Shown one piece after another: positions 1 through 12,584 of a DNA stretch of 64,000 nucleotides. Below the pieces are notes generated by a model, which worked only from the letters and a program-made list of their open reading frames with translations, was not told the DNA's origin and did not search any database. How positions within the stretch are numbered: position 1 is the first letter of the stretch; the number at the start of each line of letters is the position of its first letter. The stretch is from NCBI RefSeq assembly GCF_958979055.1, contig NC_084896.1:28643501-28707500 (forward strand). Direction: 5' to 3'. The stretch is from Alnus glutinosa (lineage: Eukaryota; Streptophyta; Magnoliopsida; Fagales; Betulaceae). The position numbers were made by a program, and so were the translations under genes.

Positions 1-115
1 CATTCTGCGTCTCCCAGAGGAGAGGCCATGGTTCAAGCCTCGCCATGGGCATGAAGTAGGGATAGTTCTAGGGACACCCAGTCTATGGACTGGGGATTTT
101 GCTAAGTTATCAAAT
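1..115 (+). repeat. possible tRNA-derived SINE remnant in FRO intron
   Basis: A box-B-like pol III motif, GGTTCAAGCCTC, lies at 30-41, within a GC-richer patch that differs from the AT-rich intron around it. The expected box A would lie left of the window edge, so the element cannot be delimited. The call rests on one short motif and is weak. Confidence 0.25.
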
Positions 116-179
116 GTTTGTTCTTTCATATGTACCATGTGTTTTTCAAAAGACTAACTTGACATTTTTATCCTCTTAG

Positions 180-2410
180 GTATGAAAAGCTTATATTGGT
201 TGCAGGAGGCAGTGGGATCTCCCCATTCTTAGCTATCTTGAGTGATATTATCCATCGTTCTAAGGAGAAAAAACCTTGTCTACCAAGACATGTTTTACTT
301 GTTTGGGCCGTAAAAGGATCAAATGAGCTTTCTATTTTTTCTGCAATTGGCATTGAGTCAATCTGTCCATTTTCCACCGATGAATTGAATATTGAAATTC
401 AAACTTATGTCACTCAAGAATCAGAGCCTTCATTGGTACGTTTAATTGTCTTCAGTTTCTTAGATCTATACTCAATATTTTTCACATTTAAGATTACCTC
501 TTCATTGCATTTGACTGTTGCTAACCGCAGGAGGAGGGTAAACTTTACAAGCCTACAAGCTCTTCAGCACTCTCTTTTGCCAAGGGAGGGAGCATGTCAG
601 TTTTGGTTGGTACTGGAAATAAGATATGGGTTGGAAGTTATGTTATCCTATCTACAATTGGTTTTGTTATCTCTCTGGGTTTGTTAGACATCTGTTACAT
701 AAATCCTTTCAGTATAACATATTGGTGGTACAAAGGCCTTCTGTTTGTAGCATGCATGGTTGTAAGTATTTTCATCTTTGGGGGCCTTGTGGTTGGTTTA
801 TGGTGTCTTTGGGAAAAAAGGACCTCGGCCAGGGAGGAAGTTCAGGAAGATAGGGAAAAGATTGATGTGATGCAGCGTAATGCAGAGACAGACAAGGACT
901 TATGCCAGGAAACCCTTGCTAGTTCATATTCTGTTCGGTATGGTTGCAGACCAGACTTCAGAGGTACGTCCCCATTTATTTATGACAAAATGCTCACAAT
1001 ACTTCAATAAGTAATAGGTTTCAGGTGATACATAAAGTATGTATATATATGACTATGCTTCTTCAATAATCTGTGTTAGAATGAGAGAGCCAGACTACCA
1101 ACTAAAAATAAATAACCTTACATATTTACTTTAGAAAGGATTTCAGTTATTGTACAAACTGCTAGTGGGATTATTTAATTTTTTGGTCTGTAACTGCCAA
1201 TGGGCTTGAAAAGTAAAAATTTCCAGATCTCATGTTTGTAAGAGCAGTTTCTCTCAAATTTTGAACTCAAAGTTTAATGCACATAGAAGGTTTAGGGTTT
1301 AATCACAAAACAAGTAAGAGTGGTTTTGGATGAATGAAGAAGCTGCAATAATTTGTGATGCTCTCATGGGGTAAATAAGAATCCCAACCATTAAACAGCA
1401 ATGATAACGTCCTTCTCATAAAATAATAGGGGTTAATGAGAGAGGAAAATTAGATAGGAAGAAGAATAGGGAAATTAAATTCATTAACTAAGGTGTTTAG
1501 GTGTTTTTCATGCTTATATCATGAATATCATGAAACTGACTTTTTCCTCAGTGCTTTGATATATGAAAAATTGTAAACTGTTGCAAAATCTTCTATATAA
1601 GGCTAATAATTTCTTGGACAGGTAACTTAAACATTTGATACGTTAGGCTCTAAAATCTGCCTCAGTGGTAGACCTTGCTTTTTTTATTTTCTTGTTCACT
1701 CTTATTATTGAAAATCGTCTTCAGTTGATCATTTTTTTTTGGTCCTTACACAATGCTGGATTCCAAGATATATGAGCTGCCTTTTGTCTCAACATATTCA
1801 TCGGCCACTCAATCAAAAAAGTAACTTGACACTTTTACATGTCATATGAACCATGGCTTCAGAATTAACTTCAGCAGTGGAGTTTGCTACCACATACTGT
1901 TCTATCTTCCACGGCAAAAGTTTCGCCCAAAAAGGCACAGTAGAACTAGTTGATTCTGGCCAGAAAACTTGGGACAAAATTCAAAAAGAAAAAAAGAAGT
2001 GGACTTCTTGTTGGATCGAGTATCCTGTGATAACCTAGAAATTCTTGATTGCTCTCAACTTGAATAAGAACGGGTCTATGGTATTGCTCTTAATGTATAA
2101 AGAATCTGCTTTTACATCAAAACCTGATATTCGAGCTTGAAATTTGTTACATTTGATGTCGAAACCCTTATGAGCAAAGTCATCTGTTTTACCAGACAAT
2201 ACCTGTTTCCTTGACTCCATATTTATGATTTTTCTTGCAGAAATTTTTGGTTCAGTATCAGATGGTTGGGGCCATGTGGATGTCGGTGTCATTGTGTGCG
2301 GTCCCCCAACTCTTCAGAAAAGTGTTGCTAAAGAGTGTAGGTTGCAGAATCTGAAAAGAAAAAAGAATGACCCGATCTTCCATTTCAACAGCCATAGTTT
2401 TGATTTGTAG
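180..2410 (+). CDS. FRO: ferric reduction oxidase (FRO) family, C-terminal exons only
   Basis: Three exons are joined in phase: 180-435, 531-963 and 2241-2410, each with GT-AG borders; the gene starts left of the window. The family consists of plasma- or organelle-membrane flavocytochromes that pass electrons from NADPH through FAD and haems to Fe(III) or Cu(II). The first exon begins with the NAD-binding loop [15 protein letters not shown]. Exon 2 encodes two hydrophobic segments, as expected for the C-terminal membrane pair of plant FROs. Exon 3 carries the Cys-Gly NADPH-site motif VCGPPTL and ends FNSHSFDL before the stop. The join between exons 2 and 3 uses a split Glu codon. The last intron is 1.28 kb and AT-rich. 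No frameshift or stop is seen, so the visible part looks functional. The subgroup (FRO2/4-like or FRO6/7-like) cannot be settled from the tail alone. Confidence 0.88.
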
Positions 2411-2833
2411 GGTCATCATCAAGAGTTTTTCTCTTGGCATGTTTGTAGGCTTAGTAATTTTTGAACTGTTATCACTCAATGGTTTGTCTCTGCTGACAAC
2501 CATAATTTTTGGTTTTCCTTCACACTAGCCATTTGCGGGCAATTGCCTACTGCCAGGTTTATCTTGCTTGATGTTAAATGATTGATATTTTAAAATTTTG
2601 CCTCAATGGTTTGTTAATCTTCAATGTAAAAAATTAAAAATCAATGCATATATGTATTATCATGTATATGTCACACATTGGTCATTCTATTGCTTAGGAA
2701 ATTATAAGCCCTTTTACTTACAAAATCTAGGAAGTTAGCCCCAGCAGAATGGACAAAAAACCAAGAGATATGTTAACTGCATAACTTTTACACAACAATT
2801 GCATAACAATGTTGATGTAAAAGTGAGTCCAGG

Positions 2834-2950
2834 AGGACCAATAAGGCCTAAGACACTTTTATAAGATCAATAAGTTGCACTTTTAAATCTAGAGGACCAA
2901 TAAGGCCTAAGACACTTCTATAAGAAAAATAAGTTGTACTTTTAAATTTC
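2834..2950. repeat. 58-bp direct tandem duplication
   Basis: Two adjacent near-identical units start with AGGACCAATAAGGCCTAAGA, at about 2834 and 2893. They differ at a few positions (for example AGATCAATAAG versus AGAAAAATAAG). This is a simple local duplication with no coding potential. Confidence 0.75.
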
Positions 2951-3716
2951 TCTTCCAAATAAGTCCACAAGCCGAAGATAAATTCTCCAACACCAAACTT
3001 TACCATTTTTTTTTCCTCTATGAAGTGGGAAAAAGGTTTTAAGAGGATTTTTTTTTTCACTCTTGATTTGAATGGAAAAGAAAGTGAGAGACTTTAAAAA
3101 AGGGGTAAGCTTTCCAACAATATATCAAAAGTAGAAATTACAGTGCAAAAAACACAGCCAAATAGTAGGAAATGAATAAAATACTTGATCATCTCAATAA
3201 GGGTTGCATAAAGTGGTACTATAATCGTTGCGAGACCCTTCAACCTTATCCGAACCCTTAATGCAAGGAATGTGGACATGGACATGGCCATGACCTTCGA
3301 AATACCCTTTCAACCTACTCGAACCCTTGCTAGGTAACAACAACCACCAAAAGAAAGGTGAAGCAAAATAAACTTTGAAATAAAAGATATTGAATGAAGA
3401 AGTGGTAGAATAAGTTTCTACTACAAAACCAAACCATAGAGGCACATAGAGACCACAGCCCACAAAACCCAACAAAAACAAGAGGAAATATAGGGAAAAA
3501 AAAAAAAAAAAAAACTAAAACACAAAAAACAACATTTGAAAGAAGCAACTGTCCAAAAGAAGCAAAGCAAAATTGGTTCATTGCCCGAATTTGAAGGCGT
3601 ATTCATGGTCTGAGTTCTATTCCTTTTATTTTATTTTATTTTCCTCTTATGTCTTTTGATGTTACATAAGCATAATTAGTAAATTCAATCATTATTTTAT
3701 AGTGCCTACATACGAG

Positions 3717-3826
3717 CAGTGCTTCGGAGACATCCAGAAATAGTGCTTCTTCATGGCATACTTGTAATTATAATAATTACAAGTACGCCATGGAGGAGCA
3801 ATATTTCCGGAATTCCAAGCATTACC
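3717..3826. repeat. foldback (MITE-like or miRNA-like hairpin)
   Basis: Two arms of about 53 bases pair around a tiny loop at 3771-3774. The inner part is strongest: CATGGCATACTTGTAATTA faces TAATTACAAGTACGCCATG. Pairing continues outwards with mismatches through GAAATAGTGCT/AGCAATATTTC to TGCTT/AAGCA. Size and pairing would fit a small MITE or a young MIR locus. No known miRNA was recognised. Confidence 0.6.
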
Positions 3827-4281
3827 CGCCTACATTCATTGGATCACATAATTGTATACTAATTTCTTGATAATTGTATTTTGGCCAATGAGCTAATCTA
3901 AAAAAAAAAAAAAAAAAAAGTATTTTGATTTGGAACAGATATTATAGCGCTTCTTTAATGAATAAGATTAAAGGAAAATGTGGAAAGCAGTTGGTAGAAA
4001 GAATATACGAATGATAAGTTTAGCTAATTATAAAATATGGAATATGGATTGTTATTAAAAAAAAAAGGGGTTGTTGGGGGTGAAAAACCTCTAAATTCTA
4101 ATTATAAGGTGGTTGATTTGTTTGAACAGAAGAGTTTAGTATTTTAAAAGAAGAGTAGGTCTAATCCTTACTTTTTCTTGGATATAAGCTGAAAAATTAG
4201 ATCTTGTGATTATATATACACATTAATTTCAAATAATTATAATAAATATAATTTTCTATACAAATATATATTCATAAGATT

Positions 4282-4312
<31 letters not shown>

Positions 4313-4636
4313 CTTGATCCATTGTCAATGTGAAAGGGAGAGTTGTTTCGGGTGCGAGAGAGATGGACAGCAAATTTCATTAAAGACGACGGCAAATAGA
4401 GGGAAATGACAGCAGGCGATCCTGGCACCTAAATTCGTCCGAATTGGACCACAGCCCAGCGCACACATGATCCGAGTCCAGAGTCGAGAGATTAAAAAAT
4501 CAAATGAAAAGTGGATGCCAATCATGGCCCATTGGAGGGGGTATCTTTGAGTGTCGGCAAGGCAAACCTTTGTAGGTTCAGTTTGGTTGGAACTTAATTG
4601 GAAGGGAGAGGTTGGGGGGGTAAAAAAGGAAAGGAA

Positions 4637-4639
<3 letters not shown>

Positions 4640-4678
<39 letters not shown>

Positions 4679-4679
4679 G
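4640..4679. repeat. (GA)n microsatellite
   Basis: An almost uninterrupted GA run of about 35 bases, broken once by GATA near its end. It lies about 700 bp upstream of the KOR start codon. Confidence 0.9.
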
Positions 4680-5354
4680 GTTGGGGTGTCTGAATCTTTT
4701 GGTAAAGCGAGGGAAGTAGTAAATTTCAGCCTACGAACCGGGTGGGTTGCTTTCTAGAACGAGAATCGAATGGCTTGCTTAAAATTGAAACAATTTTTTT
4801 TTTCCTGAAATGAAATAGAAAATAGCAACCGACACATAAAACTGATAAAAAGACGATAAGAAACTGATGAAACAATGAATGGTTAGACAGACAGAGTGTC
4901 TTTGTCGATTAGTGGAGTGGTCAGTGTCATCAACCAAACATTTATTAATGAAAAAGAAATCCCCCGACTCTCGCTCATATTAATCATGCAATTACCCGCA
5001 TAATTGTTGACTCCCCACCGTCACCCAGTCACCCACCGCACATCAAAATAACATAAAAAAAAAAATACATTATTATTCAATAATACCCACCATGACCCCG
5101 AGTCACACCCCCTGACCCCCCTTCCTCCTCGCTCTTCCTTTCCTCTAATAATAATAAAGCATCTGGACTCTGAAGTGTGGGACTGTCACTGTGTCTCTCT
5201 TTTTCCTCTCCTGCTCCTTGCTTTTTTGCCAAATTGGCAGCATCTACTTCTTCTCTCGGATCTCTTGCGTTTGTGGTGTGGAGCTGGATTTCTGAGGTCG
5301 GTGGAGTAATTGGGGAAGCTAAGCTCACCAAGAGGAGATTAGAAATATACGATC

Positions 5355-7181
5355 ATGTACGGAAGGGATCCGTGGGGTGGGCCCCTGGAGATAAACGCGG
5401 CCGACTCCGCCACGGACGACGACCGCAGCCGCAATCTGCAGGATTTGGACAGGGCAGCGCTGTCTCGGCCTCTCGACGAGACCCAGCAGAGCTGGCTGCT
5501 GGGCCCCGGCGAGCAGAAGAAGAAGAAGTACGTGGATCTGGGCTGCATCATCGTCAGCCGCAAGATCTTTGTCTGGACGGTGGGCACTCTGCTTGTCTCT
5601 GCCTTCTTGGCCGGCTTCATCACCCTCATCGTCAAGATGGTGCCGCGCCACCACCATTCCCATCCTCCCCCTGACAACTACACCCTCGCCCTCCACAAGG
5701 CTCTCATGTTCTTCAACGGCCAACGATGTAACTTTCCTTACTCGCCTTTGCTCTTTCATGTTAGATCTGCTTTTTTTGCCTCGTCTCAATGGGTTTCCTT
5801 GTCTTGAGTTATTGCTTATGCTAAACCTACTGAATCAGTTAAAGTCATCTCGTTTCATTCCGTTCCTCTTCGGCTGCTCTGGATCTTACCCATTTCCACG
5901 AATAAGTTCACGTGTAGACTTAAAGATTACAGACTGAACAAACGTACCCAATTACCTGAGATTTCCATTTTTTTATTTTTATTTTTATGTTTCTTATATA
6001 TATATACACCATACAGTTCTCTTAGCGACTGTAACTGAATTTGTTTATATTTAGGAAGCGACGAGGGAAACATCGAGAAATCTAAGATGTAATTTTAATA
6101 GTTTACATTACTTTCCGTTATGGTGATCCAAATGAAAGATTAAGAACTTCGGATCATTTATTTATTTTCCACTTCCCAAGTTTTCTCCGTAAACCAAACG
6201 CAGCCCTGGAATAACAGTTGATCAATCAAGAAAACAACATCATTCTCTTAATCTTTCTCCTCACCATCACGACTCTCTTACATTTGTTTTTCTTGTTTTT
6301 CTTTGACTTGGTAATTGCAGCTGGGAAACTCCCAAAGCATAATAATGTCTCTTGGAGAGGTAGCTCCTGTCTGGATGATGGCAAGTCCGAAAAGTCGCCA
6401 ATTTACAAAGATCTGGTGGGTGGCTATTATGATGCTGGAGATGCTATCAAGTTCAATTTTCCTTCATCGTTTGCCATGACCATGTTGAGCTGGAGTGTAA
6501 TTGAATACAGTGCGAAATATGAGGCTGCTGGGGAGCTCAACCATATCAAAGAGATAATTAAATGGGGGACTGATTACTTTCTCAAGACATTCAACAGTTC
6601 CTCTGATACCATAGATAGGCTTGTTGCACAGGTAAAGCTATAGACTTGATCGTTTCATTTTTTTAGCTTTAACTGCTCATGGTTGGTCTCTCTACATTTC
6701 TGGATATTTAGGAGAATAAGCTTGTGTCTCTGAGCTTGTTGGCTGGTTTCCTTAAAAATTGGCTTCGGGGAAAAGAAAAGGCCTTGCAGGATTGGTGTTT
6801 ATAGCGTATTTTGACTTTACTGGTTCCTGGTTTGCCGTCTGGGATCGTTGAGGTGGGGGATTCTTCTAAAGGGGTTGTTTCAAAGGATTGTGTTGTTGTT
6901 TACCCCAGGGTTGTGGAAGATAGCAAGTCGTGTTCTCGCACGATCGGGGTTTCGTTCGTGGGATCTGATCAGAAGGGATTTTTAGATTTTTTGGCTTTGA
7001 TCGAGGATGAGCGCTTTGACTTTAAATCCCCTCCTAAGAAGGATAAGGAGATAAAAAGGAAAAAGGGGAAAAGAGAGGTCAAGAATCTAGAATGTTCTAT
7101 CAATTTCGATGCTAGGGGAATGGGTTCTAGTCGGGACAGGGGCAAGAAGATGGGGGTTTGATGTAATTTTCTTTTTCTTTT

Positions 7182-7214
<33 letters not shown>

Positions 7215-9098
7215 GTGTCCTTTTTGTATACTTCCTGTATGCTTAGGGGCGCCTTTTACGCTTTTTAATGATATTCTGTTTATTACCTATCAAAAAAAAA
7301 TATTTTGATTCTACAATGTGAAAGATTGACTTTCTTTTCACTTTCTATTGCTGTGTAGAGAGTTTCACATGATCATTCATCATAATGTAATTGAAGTTTG
7401 TCTTTGGATCTCGTGTAGAGTATGTGGATAATCTATGGTTTGCGCCCCATTGTTGACAGGTTGGGTCAGGGGATACTTCTGGAGGGAGTACAACTCCTAA
7501 TGATCATTATTGCTGGATGCGTCCTGAGGACATTGATTATAAACGACCTGTGACTGAATGTTCCAGCTGCTCAGATCTCGGTGCAGAAATGGCTGCTGCT
7601 TTAGCTGCTGCATCCATTGTTTTTAAAGACAACAAGGTGTATTCACAAAAACTCGTCCATGGAGCCAGGACGCTCTTCAAGTTTTCAAGGGATCAGAGGG
7701 GCAGATACAGTCAAGGTGGTTCTGAAGCTGCAATTTTCTATAATTCCACTAGTTACTGGGATGAGTTCGTATGGGGTGGAGCTTGGTTGTATTACGCAAC
7801 TGGAAATACCTCCTATCTTCAGCTTGCGACTACACGTGGTCTTGTAAAACATGCAGGTGCTTTTTGGGGAGGCCCTGATTATGGTGTGCTGAGCTGGGAC
7901 AACAAGCTTGCTGGTGCTCAGGTAACTTTGTATTGTTTGATGTTACCTCGGTATAATTATAATGTTTCTGATTATGGTAATATAATTCGTATGTTTAGAG
8001 GACCAAGTTTACTAGTTTCTGGGTCCCTCTGGTGTTTTTTCTTTGATGTATAAGCTCATTGAGTTAAGAACTTCACAATCTTAGTTACTTTAGAGCTCTC
8101 TGGCCATATGTTCATTTCTGACATGACCTTGTTATTTTGTGTTTAGGTGCTTCTAAGCCGATTGCGGTTGTTCTTGAGCCCTGGATATCCATATGAGGAT
8201 ATTTTAAGTACATTCCACAATCAGACTAACATCATTATGTGCTCTTATCTACCCATTTTCACTACCTTTAATAGAACCAAAGGTACATTACCTCCTACTT
8301 CATTGTCCTTATATCTGGGTAGTGAACTCCATTGATGCTATATTGTTCCATATCTAGTTTTTTGTATGTATGGGTCACTCTGATTTTTTGGAGACCTGTT
8401 GCAGGGGGCTTGATTCAGTTAAACCATGGAAGGCCTCAACCTCTTCAATATGTGGTCAATGCAGCCTTTTTAGCTACTCTGTACAGTGACTATCTCGATG
8501 CTGCAGATACACCTGGATGGTATTGTGGACCCAATTTCTATTCAACTGAGGTCTTGCGTGAATTTGCCAAAACACAGGTGCGTGATGAATCCCCTCAACA
8601 AGGTATCCTAGGGGGCTTGACTCTGCTCACATGATAATCAGTTACTGCTGATACATGTTGGAAAATTACTTCATCTTTTACTGTGGTGTTCTGCAGATCG
8701 ATTACATCCTCGGCAAAAATCCTCGGAAGATGAGCTATATCGTCGGTTTTGGTAATCATTACCCAAAACACGTCCACCATAGAGGCGCATCTATCCCTAA
8801 GAATAAGATTAATTATAACTGTAAAGGAGGATGGAAATGGAGGGACTCTGCAAAGCCAAACCCAAATACAATTGTTGGAGCTATGGTTGCTGGCCCTGAC
8901 AAGCATGATGGTTTCCATGATGTTCGTACAAATTACAATTACACGGAGCCAACTATTGCTGGTAATGCTGGTTTAGTTGCGGCACTCGTGGCTTTGTCGG
9001 GTGACAGGACTACTGGGATTGACAAGAACACCATTTTCTCTGCGGTTCCCCCCATGTTTCCAACTCCACCACCACCTCCGGCACCTTGGAAACCATGA
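5355..9098 (+). CDS. KOR1: membrane-anchored endo-1,4-beta-glucanase (KORRIGAN, GH9A)
   Basis: Six exons (5355-5727, 6321-6631, 7460-7921, 8147-8282, 8405-8577, 8697-9098) join in frame to 618 codons plus stop, close to the about 620 aa of KORRIGAN1. This is a type II membrane cellulase that acts with the cellulose synthase complex at the plasma membrane, in Golgi and at the cell plate. The start [13 protein letters not shown] is the family N-terminus. A basic stretch EQKKKK and a single membrane anchor at about residues 68-93 precede the proline-rich stalk PPPDNY. The GH9 domain follows, with DAGD at 162-165 (nucleophile/base region), the HHRG histidines at 512-513 and the acid Glu569 in [12 protein letters not shown]. 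The tail [10 protein letters not shown] is also typical. At least seven NxS/T sites are visible. Intron 2 holds a LINE-derived insert. No break is seen, so the gene is probably functional. Confidence 0.97.
6700..7305 (+). mobile_element. ORF1-only LINE-derived fragment in KOR intron 2
   Basis: The open frame 6811-7161 ends in [19 protein letters not shown] followed by RDRGKK, which resembles the end of the LINE ORF1 found at 61180-61280. The stop is followed directly by a poly(T)-rich 3' UTR. The tail then has the same end signature as the larger element (CTTAGGGGCGCCTTTTACGC, AATGATATTC, CTATC, oligo-A to about 7301). No reverse transcriptase is present. It is in sense orientation to KOR and lies wholly between exons 2 and 3. 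The left border and target duplication are uncertain. Confidence 0.7.
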
Positions 9099-9756
9099 GA
9101 TGCTGTGTTGGTACTCATTTTTTTTCTGTCAAGTATGCTGTATGACTATGGATAGACGATTTTGGTGGAGTAATAGTGTTGGGATTTGAATCTCCAAGGT
9201 AAAGGTAAATGCAAAGATGAGGAAGTTGATACCAATAAGGAAGAAAGCAACGGACAAACTTCCTAAAGATAATGGGCTGGGGCTGGGGCTGGGGCCAGGT
9301 TAAGGATTCAAGACCAGCATTAAGAATTGCTCACTGATATTTGGGAATGCCTCTTTGTTTGGAATGTGATATATGTAGTACATATGTATGAAACCATCAC
9401 GTATTCTTTAAACACAAGAATTTTAACAGTTTGAGATTGGTTGCTAATAACTTCCATTTAAGTCCTACAATTACCTTATTGCATTGTTTTTTGTTTTTTC
9501 GTTATATATATATATATATATTAGAAAAACATTTCGTATAATTTTCATTCTATGAAGTGTTGTGCATCGTGCATGTAGAGTTTGCTACTGAAAAGCCTTT
9601 CTAGTGGTGGTTCGTTCATGTCATAATGACTTTGTGCATTGGTACGATAGAATTGCGCCATTACAATAATTTAGGGAAGTCATACTTTGTTGGAAACACA
9701 ACTTTCTCTCTATCGGAAACTACGCTTTATGAAGTGGAGGTTACTAGTTTCAACCC
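9099..9756. other. KOR 3' flank
   Basis: This stretch holds the 3' UTR and downstream DNA of the KOR gene. It contains a GGGGCT triplication at 9278-9296 and a short TA run near 9503-9521. The open stretch at 9626-9820 shows no recognisable protein and runs into the next repeat. Confidence 0.5.
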
Positions 9757-10601
9757 TAGAGGTGAAAAGGTGGTTAAGGTTAGCGGTTATTGGCCAAAAT
9801 CGCTAACCGTAACCGTTTAGGCGGTTAGCAAAAAAAGTGGCAACCGCCTAAAAAAATAATAAAAAAAAGGTGTCGCCCATCGCTGGCCATGGAATAGAAT
9901 ACACATAAATCGAATACACACAAATCAAATACAACACAAAAATTAACTACACACAAATCAAATATAAAGCAGGGGTTGCAGGCCATGGAGTAGAACAATA
10001 TATATATATATATATATAAAGCAAGTTAACTGTTGATAGACATATTTTCAAATAAATCAAGAGTATGAGGCTTCGGATCTCCATGTTTTTTAGTCGTAGG
10101 ACTTTGAAGCTGATAGCTTTGAGAATCGATGGCAGTTGAGATGAGAGAATCGTAGGCGGCGAGAGAGAGAGAGGCCGGCGAGAGGTTGAAGGTGGTTGAG
10201 ATGAGAGAATCGGAGGATGGAGATGAGAGAGTTGAGAGGTGGCGAGCGGGCTGGCGGCATGGAGGAGAGGGAGACGAGAGAGAATGGAGATGAGAAGAAA
10301 ATGAGATGAGTCTAGGGTTTTTTTTTTTGCTTCTTTAGGTATAGGTTAAAGTTAAACGTCCAAAAACGACGCTGTTTTGGTGTTTAACCAAAACAACGTC
10401 GTTTTATATATAATAATAATAATAATAATAATAAAAAGACGGTTAGTGGTTATAACTGCTAACCGCCTTTTTAAAAACCGCTAATCGCCCTACAAAGGCG
10501 GTTAACGGTTACCGGTTTTTAGGCAGTTTTAACAGTTTTGCGGTTATACAGTTAGCGGTTATGGACGGTTTACGGTTAGCGGGCAGTTATTTTCACCCCT
10601 A
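9757..10601. mobile_element. non-autonomous hAT-like TIR element
   Basis: The ends are inverted: TAGAGGTGAAAA on the left and a right end whose complement reads TAGGGGTGAAAA. Both are followed by subterminal clusters of GGTTAGCGGTTA / TAACCGCTAACC in both orientations (9778-9850, 10440-10580). The TAGGGGTG-type terminus resembles plant hAT ends. The interior holds two similar GA-rich blocks (GATGAGAGAATCG at about 10139 and 10199) and the palindromic pair AACGACGCTGTTTTGG / CCAAAACAACGTCG near 10363-10402. It has no transposase. An 8-bp target duplication is not clear (only about half the bases match), so the class assignment is provisional. Confidence 0.55.
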
Positions 10602-12584
10602 TCGAATCTCCTCTCTTGTGTGGACGTGTAAAAAAAAAAAAAAAACAACTCCTCTCGACAACGCTCTGATTAAGTGGGGGAGGAAACTTAAAAAATGGAG
10701 ACAACAATCATCCTGGTATTGCCCAGCATGCTAGGTTAACAATTATTTTTTGGTTAAGATTGAACCTACTATTTGAGAGTTTTTCTGTTTGGATCAGGAT
10801 CTCCTCAAATATTGATACCACTTTTTGTTGATGACATTTATTTTATGTAGACAACTGTCACATTGTAAATTGTTAAATGTAAAGCATAGCTAAAATTTAA
10901 CAATTTGAAAATCGTAAATATTTAAAAAATTTGAGGCAATCCTAATCCTTCTGATTTTAGAAAGTTTTTTTTGGTGGACCACTCAACTGATCTGGGTATA
11001 ATCTAATTAGATCAACTGGTGTGTGTATCACTTAGCTGGATGGGGTGTTTCCTCTACATGTTTCTTGGAAACCCCAAAATCTCTCCCCCCCTCCCCCCCC
11101 CCCCTTTTTGTTGTTTGTGTTTTCTCTTGGTGTTGTTTTATATTTACCCAGAAAAAAAAAAAATGTTCTCTGGTGAATTTGTAGCGGAGAAAATGTCACA
11201 TATCCCCCCTCCAGATTGTGTTCTGCGTTTCCATTGGGTTCACCATAAATGTGTTTCCCACAAGTGAGATGGAATAGTTTTAGAAACTTGGGTCAACAGA
11301 AAAGCCCATTTTCAGAAAGGTTCTTGCCACATGGCTGAGAATGACAGGATAGATTCCTTAATGCCGTTGGTTGCAAGGGTCAAGTAATTCCTTTCGCGAA
11401 AGTTGTTCTCCCTTGTTGATCAGACTTCTCAATCTTGGTGGGTGGGATAGAAGATAAGAATTTGTTAGAAAATGTAAACGAAAGCAGAAAAATGAAATAT
11501 TCCTGAGGCGCGTTACAACGTTGCTTTTCTTAAGAAATTATTTGCCCCCACCAGAAAGGTATTCAAAAGGTTACAACAAAAATTTATTCAGGAGGATACA
11601 ATGGAACCTAGAATTCTCTGTTTGTTTAATTGCGTTTTACACTAATGAAAATTAAACCCGAACACTTTCAGATTTTTCTATTATAGCAAGAGACAGACAT
11701 AGACTTTTTAATTTTAAAATACAGAAGGTATTAGAAAAAACACTGAAGATAAAAGAAATTTTGTTATTTTTTTTATTAATCACCGTACAACAGTTATTTC
11801 TGTATATTTCTAATTCAACCGTTCATAATTACTTAAGTAACAACCATAAACTGCTGTTTTAACATACACTTAAACCTGACCATCAGATCAAATAACTGTC
11901 TATGATTGATTAATAATAATAACCATTTGATCGTTATTAATTAATCTCAACCATTAGATCAAATGTGATTTGACCTTACAGTTTATTTATTTGATTGTCC
12001 AGTAAATCTGACCACTGGATCTATCTAAGAAGCATCCAAAATTGAAAGGTCATGATTAGATCGCTACGAGCTCCAAGTACCGAGTGCGCCACTAACGCCC
12101 TACAGCCTATTGCTACGCGCTCGTGTGCATCCGGTGCTTCACACTGTACTAGAGTATACACCCAAGCATTACTTTAAATGCTTAAAGTTTGTTGAGCCTT
12201 ATAAATGTCAATTTCAGTCTCTCTTTTTTCCACGTGGGATTATCTTCATTTAATGCTTTTTAACACCTTCCTTTTAAATCATTCCCAAGACACAAAACAA
12301 ATATATATACATATTAATTTTGAAAATACTTTAACAGAATTAAAGCAGGAGCTTGGTCGGTAGTTTTCCCCTTTCGCTTGTGTAGATTCTGAGCGTTACT
12401 TAATTAAAATGGTCACCATGCATGAATGAATCTGACTTTATTTTGTTATCAAGTTTGCGTCCATTATATATTCTTCTCCTTTTAGCTTTTACATATTCTT
12501 TGCCCCCCCACCTCAACCATCTGTTCTATTTATACAAAGTTAACCGGCCAGGATCATGTTGTCAACTGCATTACCGGCCAAGAT
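10602..12584. other. intergenic region upstream of MLO
   Basis: No gene or repeat is recognised. The DNA is AT-rich with one poly(C) run (11086-11104). A TATTTATA box-like sequence lies at 12527-12534, about 50 bp upstream of the MLO start codon. It could be the core promoter if the leader is short. Confidence 0.4.

Larger units (their letters stand above)
2411..5354. other. intergenic region, FRO 3' flank and KOR promoter side
   Basis: There is no supported gene in 2.9 kb. The region is AT-rich with poly(A)/poly(T) runs (3496-3514, 3901-3919, 4280-4301). It contains a 58-bp tandem duplication, a long foldback and a GA microsatellite, each listed separately. The last 250 bp before the KOR start are pyrimidine-rich and CpG-richer, as expected of a 5' UTR and proximal promoter. 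No convincing TATA box was placed. Confidence 0.6.

Noticed and set aside
1853-2038. 61-codon frame in the last FRO intron
   Set aside because: There are no FRO features and the flanking exons already join in phase. It is taken as chance.
5177-5937. Several long frames on both strands over KOR exon 1
   Set aside because: They are shadows of the GC-rich first KOR exon, whose own frame matches the family from the first residue.
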